Shown here: in pieces, positions 33,084 to 41,424 of the stretch | Layout: every line of letters begins with the position of its first letter | Position numbering within the stretch: the first letter of the stretch is position 1 | Assembly: GCA_964436765.1 (NCBI GenBank) | Contig: CAYTEH010000002.1 | Location: 16,494 to 80,493 of the forward strand | Origin: CAYTEH01 sp964436765 | GTDB lineage: Bacteria > Patescibacteriota > Gracilibacteria > Peribacterales > Peribacteraceae | Length of the DNA stretch: 64,000 bases | Reading direction: 5' to 3' | The notes under the pieces: model-generated | What the model saw: the letters and a program-made list of their open reading frames with translations, nothing else | What the model was told of the DNA's origin: nothing | The model's database searches: none | Translations under genes and position numbers: made by a program

Positions 33084-34112
33084 TTACGACAGGTATTTGA
33101 GAATGCGGATGACGCCCATCTTCGCCGCCTGCTTGTGGGCCGAGACGCCGGTGCGGTGCTCGATCTCGTTGCGGTGCGTGTGGTAGTACTCGTACGCCTT
33201 CGCCATCATTTCTTCGTTGGTGAGTGTCGGGGCCCATCCCAGCTTCGCCTGTATTTTTTGTGTATCGAACACGAAATCCTCCGCGATCATCTTGTACTGG
33301 TACGGCCCGAGCGGCGAGAGTTTCAGCGCGTAGGCCAGCTTCATCGCCGGGATCGCTATCCATCGCGGGAAGTTCGCGACACGTGCCTTTGTCCCCGCTT
33401 TGTCGATCATGTACTGGTACACGTCCCTGAACGATTTCACATGATCGGAGCCGATGTTGAATACGTCGGTTGCGGGGTACGTAAGAGCGCGAATGCACGC
33501 ATCGATCAGGTCTCCGGCATAGATGAACTGGTAGGTGTTCCTGCCGCCTCCCACCACCCACACCCTGCGACCCTCGTCGATGAACTCGAACAGGATCGAG
33601 AGCAGGCCGAGCCTCCCGGCGTCGATGATCGTGGGGCAGCGGAAGATGATCGAATGGAATTCCGTGTGGCCCAGCAGGATCTTCTCGCCTTCCCATTTGC
33701 TGCGCCCGTAGATCTCCACCGGTTCGGGCGCGTCCTCCTCCGTCACCGGGCGGCCGAAGTTTTTGCCCCACAGGCAGTTGCTGGAGGTGAAGACCACTTT
33801 TTTGACGCCGAATTCGGCCGCGCAATCGGCCACGACCGCAGTCCCGTCCACGTTCGAGGTCCAGAGCATCTCTGTATCCTTCACCGCGTGGGCGAGCATG
33901 GCGGCGCAGTGCATCACGGCATCGAAGCGGTGCTCGCGGAAGAGGCTGCGCATCCGTTCGCGGTCCCGGATGTCGCCCCGGATGCAGGTACAGCCCGCCG
34001 GGTCTTCGTCCTGTTCGAGGTCTATGCTCACGCACGCATGGCCGCGCTTGATGAGCTCCCGCTTGAGCAGCGAGCCGAAAAATCCGGCGCCTCCGGTGAC
34101 GAGGATGACCAT
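33084..34112 (-). CDS. NAD-dependent epimerase/dehydratase (extended SDR)
   Basis: A 342-aa sugar-nucleotide-type enzyme. The NAD-binding VTGGAGFFGS is at about 5-14, catalytic Ser in VFTSSNCLWG, Tyr/Lys in YGRSKWEGEK, and the substrate-side NIGSDHVKSFRDV. It probably modifies an activated sugar for the glycosyltransferases around it. The exact reaction cannot be set; UDP-glucose 4-epimerase-like and 4,6-dehydratase-like options are both open. The leader is CTACCATTCCTCC. Confidence 0.9.
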   Translation of the reverse strand: MVILVTGGAGFFGSLLKRELIKRGHACVSIDLEQDEDPAGCTCIRGDIRDRERMRSLFREHRFDAVMHCAAMLAHAVKDTEMLWTSNVDGTAVVADCAAEFGVKKVVFTSSNCLWGKNFGRPVTEEDAPEPVEIYGRSKWEGEKILLGHTEFHSIIFRCPTIIDAGRLGLLSILFEFIDEGRRVWVVGGGRNTYQFIYAGDLIDACIRALTYPATDVFNIGSDHVKSFRDVYQYMIDKAGTKARVANFPRWIAIPAMKLAYALKLSPLGPYQYKMIAEDFVFDTQKIQAKLGWAPTLTNEEMMAKAYEYYHTHRNEIEHRTGVSAHKQAAKMGVIRILKYLS

Positions 34113-34168
34113 GGAGGAATGGTAGCAGACTCACCGGGTCCATTCTTCCAGAATGCGATGGAGCGAGC

Positions 34169-35470
34169 TCAGGCCCGGACGCTGTATTCTTTGGGGTCGT
34201 ACACCGCAAACAGGGTCAGCAGCATGCCGCCAGCAAGGTAGTAGAAATTACAGAAAGCATGCGAGCCCAGTACAAGAATTGAAAACAGCGTGAGTACGCA
34301 CGCGCTTACAAAACCAGGGAGACCCGCCCGTCGAAAACGCAGAGTCAATGCTATCGCGGCGGCGGCGCCGATGAAAAGCATGGCATGCGTCCCGGTTTCG
34401 CCGATATACGGATGCAGAAACGAGCCCAGGCTGAGGCTATCGGTGCGCAGCCATGTGTTCTGTCCGAACAAGATGCCGTTGTTCCAGAGTGATTCCATGT
34501 CCCAGAGCGCGAACGGTATGAGCGTCAGGAGGCCTGCAATGGCGACCATCAGCCATCGCCAGGGACGTTTTTCCACAATGACGTACGGCAGCAGAAGCAG
34601 CAGGACGGATTGCTTGGAGGCAAGGAACCAGCCGTACGTGACTGCGGCGAGCATTTTCTTCGATCGCTGGAGAAGCAGCAGCGTCAGTGAAAATGCTCCA
34701 AGCATCATCGGCTCCATCCATCCCTGCTCCAGTACGAACATGCCTCGAGGGTGATAGAGGAATAGCAGCAACAACAAGAACGCTTTGTCCGCCGGCCAAC
34801 GTGTTTTACGGAGCTGTATCCATAGAATCCACACGAAGAGGAATTCGGCTGCGATGAGGGCGTAGCGGATGTCTCCGAACAACACGTACCCGACGAACTG
34901 CGGATAGAGCGATGCCGGAGGATAGGCGTAGTGTTCCACCGTGCGGAACGAGCCATGATAAATGTCGTTCATCGGGGCGGTATACGGATTGTTGCCGAGC
35001 CGCATGTGCTCCGCCGATTGCTGGCTGAGCGAATGAACGTCTACGAGGGGTTCCGGTGATGCGATGGGAATGAACAGGCGGAGCGCCAGCGCGGTTACTG
35101 TTGCCAGCCCGAGGAGCCCCGAGCGAATCTTTGGGAACAGGGCGATGCTTTGCAGGAGGGTGATGCACAGCACAACTGCGTTTGTTGCATGTACGGCGGT
35201 TTCGAACCACGAGGAGGCGGGATACAGAAGCGGTGAGGATGTATATTGGAGCGTCAGCAGTACACTTGCGCCCGCAACCAAAGCGGTGATCGACGGAACA
35301 AGGGAGTTCGGTTTTTTCTTCAGTGCCGGCAGGGCGATGAGCACACAGGCGATCAGGACATAGGCGATTGCCACCAAAAAAAACGCGCGTGGCGTATACA
35401 TGCCTTCATGAAGATTCAAGCCCCACGCCAGAAGCACGTACGACAAGACTAGGATGTCTCCCATGGGCAT
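34169..35470 (-). CDS. GT-C-like mannosyltransferase, GT87 type
   Basis: A 433-aa multi-pass protein. After four helices comes a loop with SPEPLVDVHSLSQQSAEHM, GNNPYTAPM and YAYPPASLYPQFVG, a combination seen in GT87-like polyprenyl-P-mannose enzymes. The base composition here is a little lower in GC than its neighbours and Leu/Met-rich. The start could be 35470 (MPMGD) or 35464. It forms a minus-strand run with the epimerase. Confidence 0.75.
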   Translation of the reverse strand: MPMGDILVLSYVLLAWGLNLHEGMYTPRAFFLVAIAYVLIACVLIALPALKKKPNSLVPSITALVAGASVLLTLQYTSSPLLYPASSWFETAVHATNAVVLCITLLQSIALFPKIRSGLLGLATVTALALRLFIPIASPEPLVDVHSLSQQSAEHMRLGNNPYTAPMNDIYHGSFRTVEHYAYPPASLYPQFVGYVLFGDIRYALIAAEFLFVWILWIQLRKTRWPADKAFLLLLLFLYHPRGMFVLEQGWMEPMMLGAFSLTLLLLQRSKKMLAAVTYGWFLASKQSVLLLLLPYVIVEKRPWRWLMVAIAGLLTLIPFALWDMESLWNNGILFGQNTWLRTDSLSLGSFLHPYIGETGTHAMLFIGAAAAIALTLRFRRAGLPGFVSACVLTLFSILVLGSHAFCNFYYLAGGMLLTLFAVYDPKEYSVRA

Positions 35471-35524
35471 GCAGCGCACTGTACAAGAACCAGTTGCGGA
35501 AGAATAGGGAGGTGTTCCTCTCGC

Positions 35525-37228
35525 TTATTTCCCCGGTTCCCGGAACGGGACCACGAGCGGGTCGCCCTTGTCGCAGTTGACGCAGTGCAGGTCCCAGAGC
35601 GGCAGAATCGCGCGGCGGGCGACCTGGGCGTCGGTGAGGGGTTCGTAGTACGTGAGCGGCCGGTAGTACTGGAAGCCCGCGAACACCAGGAACGCGAGCA
35701 GCATGAGGCCGAACGTGCGGCGCTGCTCCGTCACCTTCCACTTGCCGACGACGCCGATGTTATCGATGACGATGGCCAGCACGAAGAAGCTGAGCATGAG
35801 CGGCAGGAAGTAGTGATACAGGTACAGCACGCGGCCGATCTGCGAGACCGCGATGCAGAAGCTCAGGTAGATGCCGAAGAAGACCGCGAGAAGCCCGAGG
35901 TTGCGGAACGGTTCGCGCGTCGGGAAGAACGCGCGCGCGAAGAAGATGCCTGCGGCCATAAGAAGCCCCAGCAGCGCCGTCCACCAGATGACGGGGTTGG
36001 CCTGGAGGTAGAGGTAGCTGTAGGTCTGCGATTCCGGCGGCTCGCCCGCGGCGAGTCCCGGCGTCGCCCAGCGGTAGTTGATGGAGCGTGCACCGAGCGG
36101 CCAGAAGAACCACGGGCTGCCGTTCTCGTCCGTCTTGCACAAGTCGAGGCGCGGCGCGCCGGCGTTGTAGAACGTGACGTACTTGAGCGAGTCGCGCAGC
36201 ATGTAGGGGAACGCGCCCAGGCTCGCGGTGGTTCCTTTGTCCAGGTAGTCCTTATATTCGACGGAGGCCTGGTAGTAGCCCTGATCCGGGAGCGAGGGGT
36301 TGATGACGCGGCCGCTCGAAAAATGCACGTACCACACGGAACAGTAGACGAGGAGGAAGGCGGGGATCATCGTCAGGAGCAGGACCGGGATCGCGCGTGA
36401 GCGGGGGATGAATTTCCAGAGCGCCCAGATCCCGCCTGCGATCGCCGCGAGCGAGAGCAGCGCCATGAGCCACAGGTTGGCAATCAATCCCACGAATGCC
36501 AGGAGCAGCACGAACGTTCCGGCCGAGATGATGAAGAGTTTCAGGAAGTCGCGGCGCGTGGCGAGGAGCCTCAGCGCCAGCGCCGGCACGAGCAGGATGA
36601 GCGCGAGCCCGAGTACTTTGGTGGTGACGAGCGCGGCGAATGAGGCGCCGAACAGCGCCGACCACCAGATGAATTTCTTCTTCGATTCCTCATGCCACAG
36701 CAGCAGGAACGCGAGGATGTTGAGCGCGCAGAAAAAGAGGAACGGCCCCTCGAGCATCGCGCCGCGGTGGTGGACGATGAGCGCGTTATCGAAGATATAG
36801 AGGAAGCTCAGGAGCGTCGCATTGAGCGGGTTACGCCGGCTTAAGAGGTAGAAGATGCCGAACACCACCGGCGCTGTGAACCAGGCGAGCATCGCGGGGA
36901 ACAGGCGGTAGCCCGCGAACGAGAAGCCCTCCGGGAAATTGGTGGCGTAGTCGGTCCCAAGGTACTGGTTACTCTGCGCATTGGGGCGGAGCAGCGCCTC
37001 TCCCGCCGCGATGAGGAGCTTGCCCAGGGGCGGGTGCTGTTCCATGAAATACGTGCCGTGCAGGTACTTCTGCGCGCTTGCGATATGGTAGTTCTCGTCC
37101 CAGTAGACGTAGGGCGGGTAGGTGTACCGGTGGAAGTAGGTGAAGTACGAAATAAGCAGCACGAAGCCCAGAAAAGCCCATGTGTGCCAGGGTTTCGAGA
37201 CGATTGGTTTCTGGGAGGAGGGGGTCAT
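35525..37228 (-). CDS. PMT-family protein O-mannosyltransferase-like enzyme
   Basis: A 567-aa GT39-like protein. The first extracytoplasmic loop has the catalytic acidic pair in YVYWDENYHIASAQKYL, then MEQHPPLGKLLIAAGE, the PMT hallmark. Later INYRWATPG and RVLYLYHYFLPLMLSF match the C-terminal PMT region. It would transfer a sugar from polyprenyl phosphate to exported proteins. The start at 37228 (MTPSSQ) is chosen; 37243 (MIPPT) is possible. The N-terminal region is divergent from ftsH. Confidence 0.88.
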   Translation of the reverse strand: MTPSSQKPIVSKPWHTWAFLGFVLLISYFTYFHRYTYPPYVYWDENYHIASAQKYLHGTYFMEQHPPLGKLLIAAGEALLRPNAQSNQYLGTDYATNFPEGFSFAGYRLFPAMLAWFTAPVVFGIFYLLSRRNPLNATLLSFLYIFDNALIVHHRGAMLEGPFLFFCALNILAFLLLWHEESKKKFIWWSALFGASFAALVTTKVLGLALILLVPALALRLLATRRDFLKLFIISAGTFVLLLAFVGLIANLWLMALLSLAAIAGGIWALWKFIPRSRAIPVLLLTMIPAFLLVYCSVWYVHFSSGRVINPSLPDQGYYQASVEYKDYLDKGTTASLGAFPYMLRDSLKYVTFYNAGAPRLDLCKTDENGSPWFFWPLGARSINYRWATPGLAAGEPPESQTYSYLYLQANPVIWWTALLGLLMAAGIFFARAFFPTREPFRNLGLLAVFFGIYLSFCIAVSQIGRVLYLYHYFLPLMLSFFVLAIVIDNIGVVGKWKVTEQRRTFGLMLLAFLVFAGFQYYRPLTYYEPLTDAQVARRAILPLWDLHCVNCDKGDPLVVPFREPGK

Positions 37229-37310
37229 AGTCGGTGGGATCATACCTTTCTCAATTTTGTTAAGACAGTTTATTCTCATCTGTCATACACAATGATATCC
37301 TTCCGCACAC

Positions 37311-39260
37311 ATGGCTCCTCCCTACAGTCCTCCCTCGCGCAACCGGCAGCAGTGGCTCGTGATGTTCTTTTGTGCAGCGCTGCTCGTGTTCTTCGCCTTC
37401 CGGTTCATCAGCAACCCCGCAAACGATGCCGAGAAGAAATTTGCCGATGCGAAAGAAGTGCCCATCAGCCAGATCACGCAGGGCTACGCCGCGAACGAAT
37501 TCAAGGAGATACTTGTGCGCGACAACAAGGTCTATGCGACCAGGAAGGACGATTCGGTGGTTCAGTCATATAAGGAAGGCAACGATACGGTGAGCGATCT
37601 CGGTTGGAACGATCCCAAGAACAAGACGGTCGTACAGGTTGAAAACCGCGAGGCCACCAACATGTTTTTGGCGGTGCTGCCCGACCTCCTCTTCTTCCTG
37701 CTCATCATTGCGGGCGTCATCTGGCTCTTCCGCGGCATCGCGCGCAGCCAGAGCACTGCCCTCAGCTTCGGTAAATCGCGCGCGCGCATCGCCGATGCCA
37801 AGCAGGTGAAGACCCGTTTCGTGGACGTCGCCGGCGCGGAGGAGGCCAAAGAGGACCTGGTCGAGGTCGTGGATTTCCTCAAGAACCCCAAGAAGTACAC
37901 CTCCATCGGCGCAAAGATCCCGAAGGGCGTCCTGCTCGTCGGTTCTCCTGGAACGGGTAAAACGCTCCTCGCGCGCGCGGTCGCGGGGGAAGCGGGCGTG
38001 CCGTTCTTCAGCATCGCCGGTTCCGAGTTCGTCGAAATGTTCGTGGGCGTGGGTGCATCCCGCGTGCGCGATCTCTTCACCAAAGCCAAACGAAACTCGC
38101 CGTGCATCATCTTCATCGACGAAATCGACGCGGTCGGCCGCCAGCGCGGCGGCGCGGGTTTCGGCGGCGGGCACGATGAGCGCGAGCAGACCTTGAACCA
38201 GATCCTCACCGAAATGGACGGCTTCGAGCAGGGGACGAACGTCATCGTGATGGCCGCCACCAACCGGCCCGATGTGCTCGATGTCGCACTGCTGCGCCCC
38301 GGCCGCTTCGACCGCCGCATCTTCATCGACAAGCCCGACCTCGCGGCGCGCGAACAGATCCTGGAAGTCCACGCGCGCAACAAGAAGATGGGCAAGGGCG
38401 TCAAAATGGACGACGTCGCCAAGCAGACCGTGGGCCTCACGGGCGCCGATCTCGAGAACATCATGAACGAGGCTGCGATCTTCGCCGCCAAGCGCAAGCA
38501 TCCGGCGGTGGTGCAGAAGGACCTGATCGACGCGGTTGAGAAGGTCACCATCGGGAGCGAGAAGAAATCGCGCAAGCTCACGCAGCACGAAAAAGAGATC
38601 ACCGCGTATCACGAGCTCGGGCACGCGATCGTCGGGCACCTGTGCAAGCATTCCGATCCCCTTCATAAGATCTCGATTGTCTCTCGCGGCTCGGCCCTGG
38701 GCGTCACCTGGTTCCTCCCGCAGGAAGACCAGTTCACCACGTCGAAATCCAAGTTCATCGACGAGATCTGCGGCCTCCTCGGCGGACGCGCGGCGGAAGA
38801 TGTCATCTTCAACGAGGTCACGACGGGCGCCAGCAACGACCTCGAGCGCGCCACGGCCATCGCGCGCAACATGGCCATGAAGTTCGGCATGGGCGACTCA
38901 TCCCTGGGAATGGCCACGTACGGCGAAAAACAGGGGTCGATGTTCCTGGGCGCCGATGCCGGGATTAGCCGCAACTACTCGGAGGCGCTCGCGCAGAAGA
39001 TCGACGAGTACGTGCGCACCGTCATCAACGAGCAGTACGTCCGCGCGCGCGGGTACCTCGTCAAACACCGCGCCAAACTCGACGAACTCAGCACGCTTCT
39101 GCTCCAGAAGGAGACGCTCACCGTGGAGGAATTCCTGGAGGTCTTCGACGGCGAGCAGGGCAAGGAGATCGAGAAGAAGAAAGCGAAAGACTCCGGCCAG
39201 AAGTCGGAGCTGAGCGGGAAGAAGGGGAAGGGCGAAGAGGAGGAAGAAATGGCCGAATGA
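37311..39260 (+). CDS. ftsH: ATP-dependent zinc metalloprotease FtsH
   Basis: Membrane-anchored AAA+ protease for misfolded membrane proteins. It has 649 aa. Two N-terminal helices (about 11-29 and 118-140) flank an extracytoplasmic domain. Walker A is VGSPGTGKT, Walker B IIFIDEIDAVG, and the second region of homology ATNRPDVLDVALLRPGRFDRR. The zinc site is AYHELGHAIVGH with a third ligand in the NDLERAT region. HELGH replaces the usual HEAGH. The tail is long and Lys/Glu-rich. The start follows TCCTTCCGCACAC. Confidence 0.97.
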   Translation: MAPPYSPPSRNRQQWLVMFFCAALLVFFAFRFISNPANDAEKKFADAKEVPISQITQGYAANEFKEILVRDNKVYATRKDDSVVQSYKEGNDTVSDLGWNDPKNKTVVQVENREATNMFLAVLPDLLFFLLIIAGVIWLFRGIARSQSTALSFGKSRARIADAKQVKTRFVDVAGAEEAKEDLVEVVDFLKNPKKYTSIGAKIPKGVLLVGSPGTGKTLLARAVAGEAGVPFFSIAGSEFVEMFVGVGASRVRDLFTKAKRNSPCIIFIDEIDAVGRQRGGAGFGGGHDEREQTLNQILTEMDGFEQGTNVIVMAATNRPDVLDVALLRPGRFDRRIFIDKPDLAAREQILEVHARNKKMGKGVKMDDVAKQTVGLTGADLENIMNEAAIFAAKRKHPAVVQKDLIDAVEKVTIGSEKKSRKLTQHEKEITAYHELGHAIVGHLCKHSDPLHKISIVSRGSALGVTWFLPQEDQFTTSKSKFIDEICGLLGGRAAEDVIFNEVTTGASNDLERATAIARNMAMKFGMGDSSLGMATYGEKQGSMFLGADAGISRNYSEALAQKIDEYVRTVINEQYVRARGYLVKHRAKLDELSTLLLQKETLTVEEFLEVFDGEQGKEIEKKKAKDSGQKSELSGKKGKGEEEEEMAE

Positions 39261-39288
39261 CAGTCAGATCTTCAAAAAGATCACAGGT

Positions 39289-39392
39289 ATCAACGAACTC
39301 CGTGGGTGCCAAACGGTTGAACATGGTGAGGAAAACCTAAATAATATTATGATGTTTTTTCAAAACATCGGCAAGGTTTAGGAAGAGGCAAG
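39289..39392 (+). repeat. Duplicated leader, copy 1
   Basis: Nearly identical over about 100 bp to 40309-40412, offset by exactly 1020 bp. It contains CTCCGTGGGTGCCAAACGG, TAAATAATATTATGATG and a GATGTTTT/AAAACATC foldback. It begins about 28 bp after the ftsH stop and leads into a hairpin and the gene at 39482. Confidence 0.9.
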
Positions 39393-39431
39393 CACTTTGT
39401 GCATACGTCGAATGCGCAGGATGCTTGCCTC
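39385..39431 (+). promoter_or_regulatory. Leader hairpin, copy 1
   Basis: The arms GAGGCAAGCA (39385-39394) and TGCTTGCCTC (39422-39431) pair perfectly over 10 bp. The hairpin in copy 2 has a different but still paired sequence. Confidence 0.8.
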
Positions 39432-39481
39432 ATTCCCGAGGCACAACCGAGCCGACGGTGAAATCGGTGCGAGGGCTTGTG

Positions 39482-40177
39482 ATGAGAAGCAAGGACATTT
39501 TGGGTCTCCCGGAAAAGAAGCACAAAACGGGCATCAAGAAGCTGAACGGTTGGATCTCAACCGCACAGTGGCTTGCTATGCTCGATGCCGACGATGACGC
39601 CATGAGGCGCATCGCGGCGGCCTTTCCCGGAGCACCCAAGGAGAAGATCATCGCTCACGAGATGATTTTCTCCGCCAAAGGAGTTGGTGAACTGCTCGGA
39701 GTGGAAACGCCGGATAGTCCGGTACCCACACCTGCCCGTTCCGATGAACGGATCGTCTATCTCCCTGAAAGCATCAAGAGTCTCACGGCCCTTCGTCGCA
39801 CGAAGGCCCCCATGTACGAACAGGGTAGGTACCATGTTCGCGGTGTCGCGAAGCCGGGCTATTGGGGGGTCATTCTCCCGGTTCCCGATTCCGATTCTCG
39901 GTCTCGGGGGGATCGGGACGCGCAGATCGCGAGCCCTCTGCAGGGCTACCAACGCACACCCGTGCTCCTAGACGCACTGATTCTGTCGGTCTTATTGCTC
40001 GCCACCGGCAAAGATCTTCTGAACGGAGATTGGGTTCGGTGTCCCGAACATACGCCGAACGGCTTCTGTGTCGCACTCTGCGTCCTCGAAGGCTGCATCA
40101 TAGTCACTAGCGACTACTGGGAAGAAGACCCGGACGTCCGTCTCTGGTTGTCGGCTGCTCGATGGATTTCCTCCTAA
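39482..40177 (+). CDS. Cassette-type hypothetical protein 1
   Basis: A 231-aa cytoplasmic protein of no family I can name. It has a Lys-rich start (PEKKHKTGIKKLNGWIS), a helical N-terminal half and a C-terminal part with GYWGVILPVPDS and a Cys-containing segment (NGDWVRCPEHTPNGFCVAL). Its leader is duplicated before the next gene, and both genes end with the similar context TTTCC..CTAAATA. The two proteins share layout but little obvious sequence. The start ATG at 39482 is preferred to 39425. A strong terminator follows. Confidence 0.65.
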   Translation: MRSKDILGLPEKKHKTGIKKLNGWISTAQWLAMLDADDDAMRRIAAAFPGAPKEKIIAHEMIFSAKGVGELLGVETPDSPVPTPARSDERIVYLPESIKSLTALRRTKAPMYEQGRYHVRGVAKPGYWGVILPVPDSDSRSRGDRDAQIASPLQGYQRTPVLLDALILSVLLLATGKDLLNGDWVRCPEHTPNGFCVALCVLEGCIIVTSDYWEEDPDVRLWLSAARWISS

Positions 40178-40227
40178 ATACCTTGAAATCGAATGCCTGA
40201 GTTCTTTGAATTCCGGCACTCGATTCC

Positions 40228-40260
40228 GACGGAGCTGCGAGAGCAGCTCCGTCTTTTTTT
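40228..40260 (+). terminator. Rho-independent terminator
   Basis: GACGGAGCTGC (40228-40238) pairs with GCAGCTCCGTC (40243-40253) around GAGA, followed by seven T. It ends the first cassette gene. Confidence 0.92.
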
Positions 40261-40308
40261 GCGGTGTTCCGCCTTTTGTTCACGGTAGCTCCTTGCCCCG
40301 CCATGGCC

Positions 40309-40412
40309 ATCAACGAACTCCGTGGGTGCCAAACGGTTGAACATGCTCAGAAAAACATAAATAATATTATGATGTTTTTAAAAACATTGGCAAGGTTTAC
40401 GAAGAAGAGGCA
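40309..40412 (+). repeat. Duplicated leader, copy 2
   Basis: Second copy of the leader at 39289-39392. Differences are few (for example GGTGAGG to GCTCAGA). The ATGTTTTT/AAAAACAT foldback is preserved. The 330-bp gap between the two cassette genes holds only the terminator and this leader. Confidence 0.9.
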
Positions 40413-40453
40413 GGCGCTCTGCGTGTGGAAAACGCGCTCAGTGCGCCTGTCTC
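40407..40453 (+). promoter_or_regulatory. Leader hairpin, copy 2
   Basis: The arms GAGGCAGGCGC (40407-40417) and GCGCCTGTCTC (40443-40453) give 11 bp with one G-U pair. Compared with copy 1 both arms changed together. Confidence 0.8.
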
Positions 40454-40493
40454 ATTCCGAGCGGCCCGTCCATGACGGTCTTTGGATTTTTTT

Positions 40494-40499
40494 AAGGAG
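40494..40499 (+). promoter_or_regulatory. Shine-Dalgarno AAGGAG
   Basis: A clear AAGGAG lies 8 bp before the ATG at 40508. This stands out because most genes here have pyrimidine leaders. Confidence 0.75.
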
Positions 40500-40507
40500 A
40501 ATGTGTG

Positions 40508-41309
40508 ATGGCTAACCCTTTCGACACAGAGTTCGCAGTAGTAAAAAAGCTGATTGCCTGGGGCGAACGCCTCGCCAAGCAGGGTCTTGATTTTTCGGCT
40601 GATCTTCAGCCGAGCATCGATGATCCTATCCTGGCCAAGCGCATCGTGCGTTACATCCAGGCAGATGCGCACGCAACCCGTCAACCTGCTCCCATTTGCG
40701 GAGCCCGAGAGCCATCGGATGGCTCGCGATATCCTGGGGAAAGATTTTCTCGGCATCCAGGGTGCGCAGCGAACGTTCGGTGCATATTCCGAAGCAGACC
40801 TTCAGCACCGGCTAAAGATTCCATTCTCGGAACAAACTCTGCGTGAATGCGAGAGAGACTTCTTTCTCGTCTGCACGCATGCACTAGATCTCAATGAGGT
40901 CCATGCCGCTCATCCGCAACATTTCAATGATGACCGGTATGATACCTGGTTCGGGAAACCGGATCAGGTTGAGAAGTGGTCTTCGGAGAAAATCGTTTCT
41001 CCGTGGCTCCTGGTTCGCAAGGCGATTTTGCCGGGATCCTCACAGAAATCCATCGAGGTCCAAAAGACCTACATCGAAAGGTTCCCACAAGAAAGGTTGC
41101 TGACCCCCGCCGAATTCGCCTATGTTGCCCTGCGTCTACTATTTGAGGCGGGAATAAGGCTTTATGTAAGCTATAATATTCGCTTTCTCATCCAGAAAGC
41201 CAAGGGCCGCTGGGTCCGATGTGGGTGGGTGGGCGGTAAGCTCAACTTCAATCATTGGGATGGCAGCAGCGTCGGTAACGCCGCTTTGGCCTCAGCCCGG
41301 GTTTCCTAA
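40508..41309 (+). CDS. Cassette-type hypothetical protein 2, interrupted by a frameshift
   Basis: The first part (MANPFDTEFAVVKKLIAW ... VRYIQADAHATR) runs in one frame to about 40680. The rest (PVNLLPFAEPESHRMARDIL ... GGKLNFNHWDGSSVG ... ASARVS) continues one frame over to 41309, about 265 aa in total. Either a base error, a recent frameshift mutation or programmed shifting explains it. The 3' part might alternatively start at ATG 40665. The C-terminal pattern TPAEFAYVALRLLFEAGIRL then RCGWVGGKLNFN looks like a family signature, but I cannot name it. It has the duplicated leader and a good Shine-Dalgarno. Confidence 0.65.
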
Positions 41310-41322
41310 ATAACCTTGTCCC

Positions 41323-41344
41323 GTGAAGCCTTCGCGGGCTTCAC
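41323..41344 (+). terminator. Hairpin after cassette gene 2
   Basis: GTGAAGCC (41323-41330) pairs with GGCTTCAC (41337-41344) around TTCGCG. The T-run is distant (41386), so termination is probable but not certain. Confidence 0.5.
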
Positions 41345-41424
41345 TAATTCCCTCTGCACTTCGTTGCCGGGGGGATTTTTTGTGAGGTCGAGTTTCGCAT
41401 GTCCTTTGTGTATGATGCTTTCCG

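Noticed and set aside
39261..41345. Integron or transposon
   Set aside because: The duplicated leader looks cassette-like, but no integrase or transposase and no attC-type core sites are visible, so it was kept as an unclassified cassette pair.
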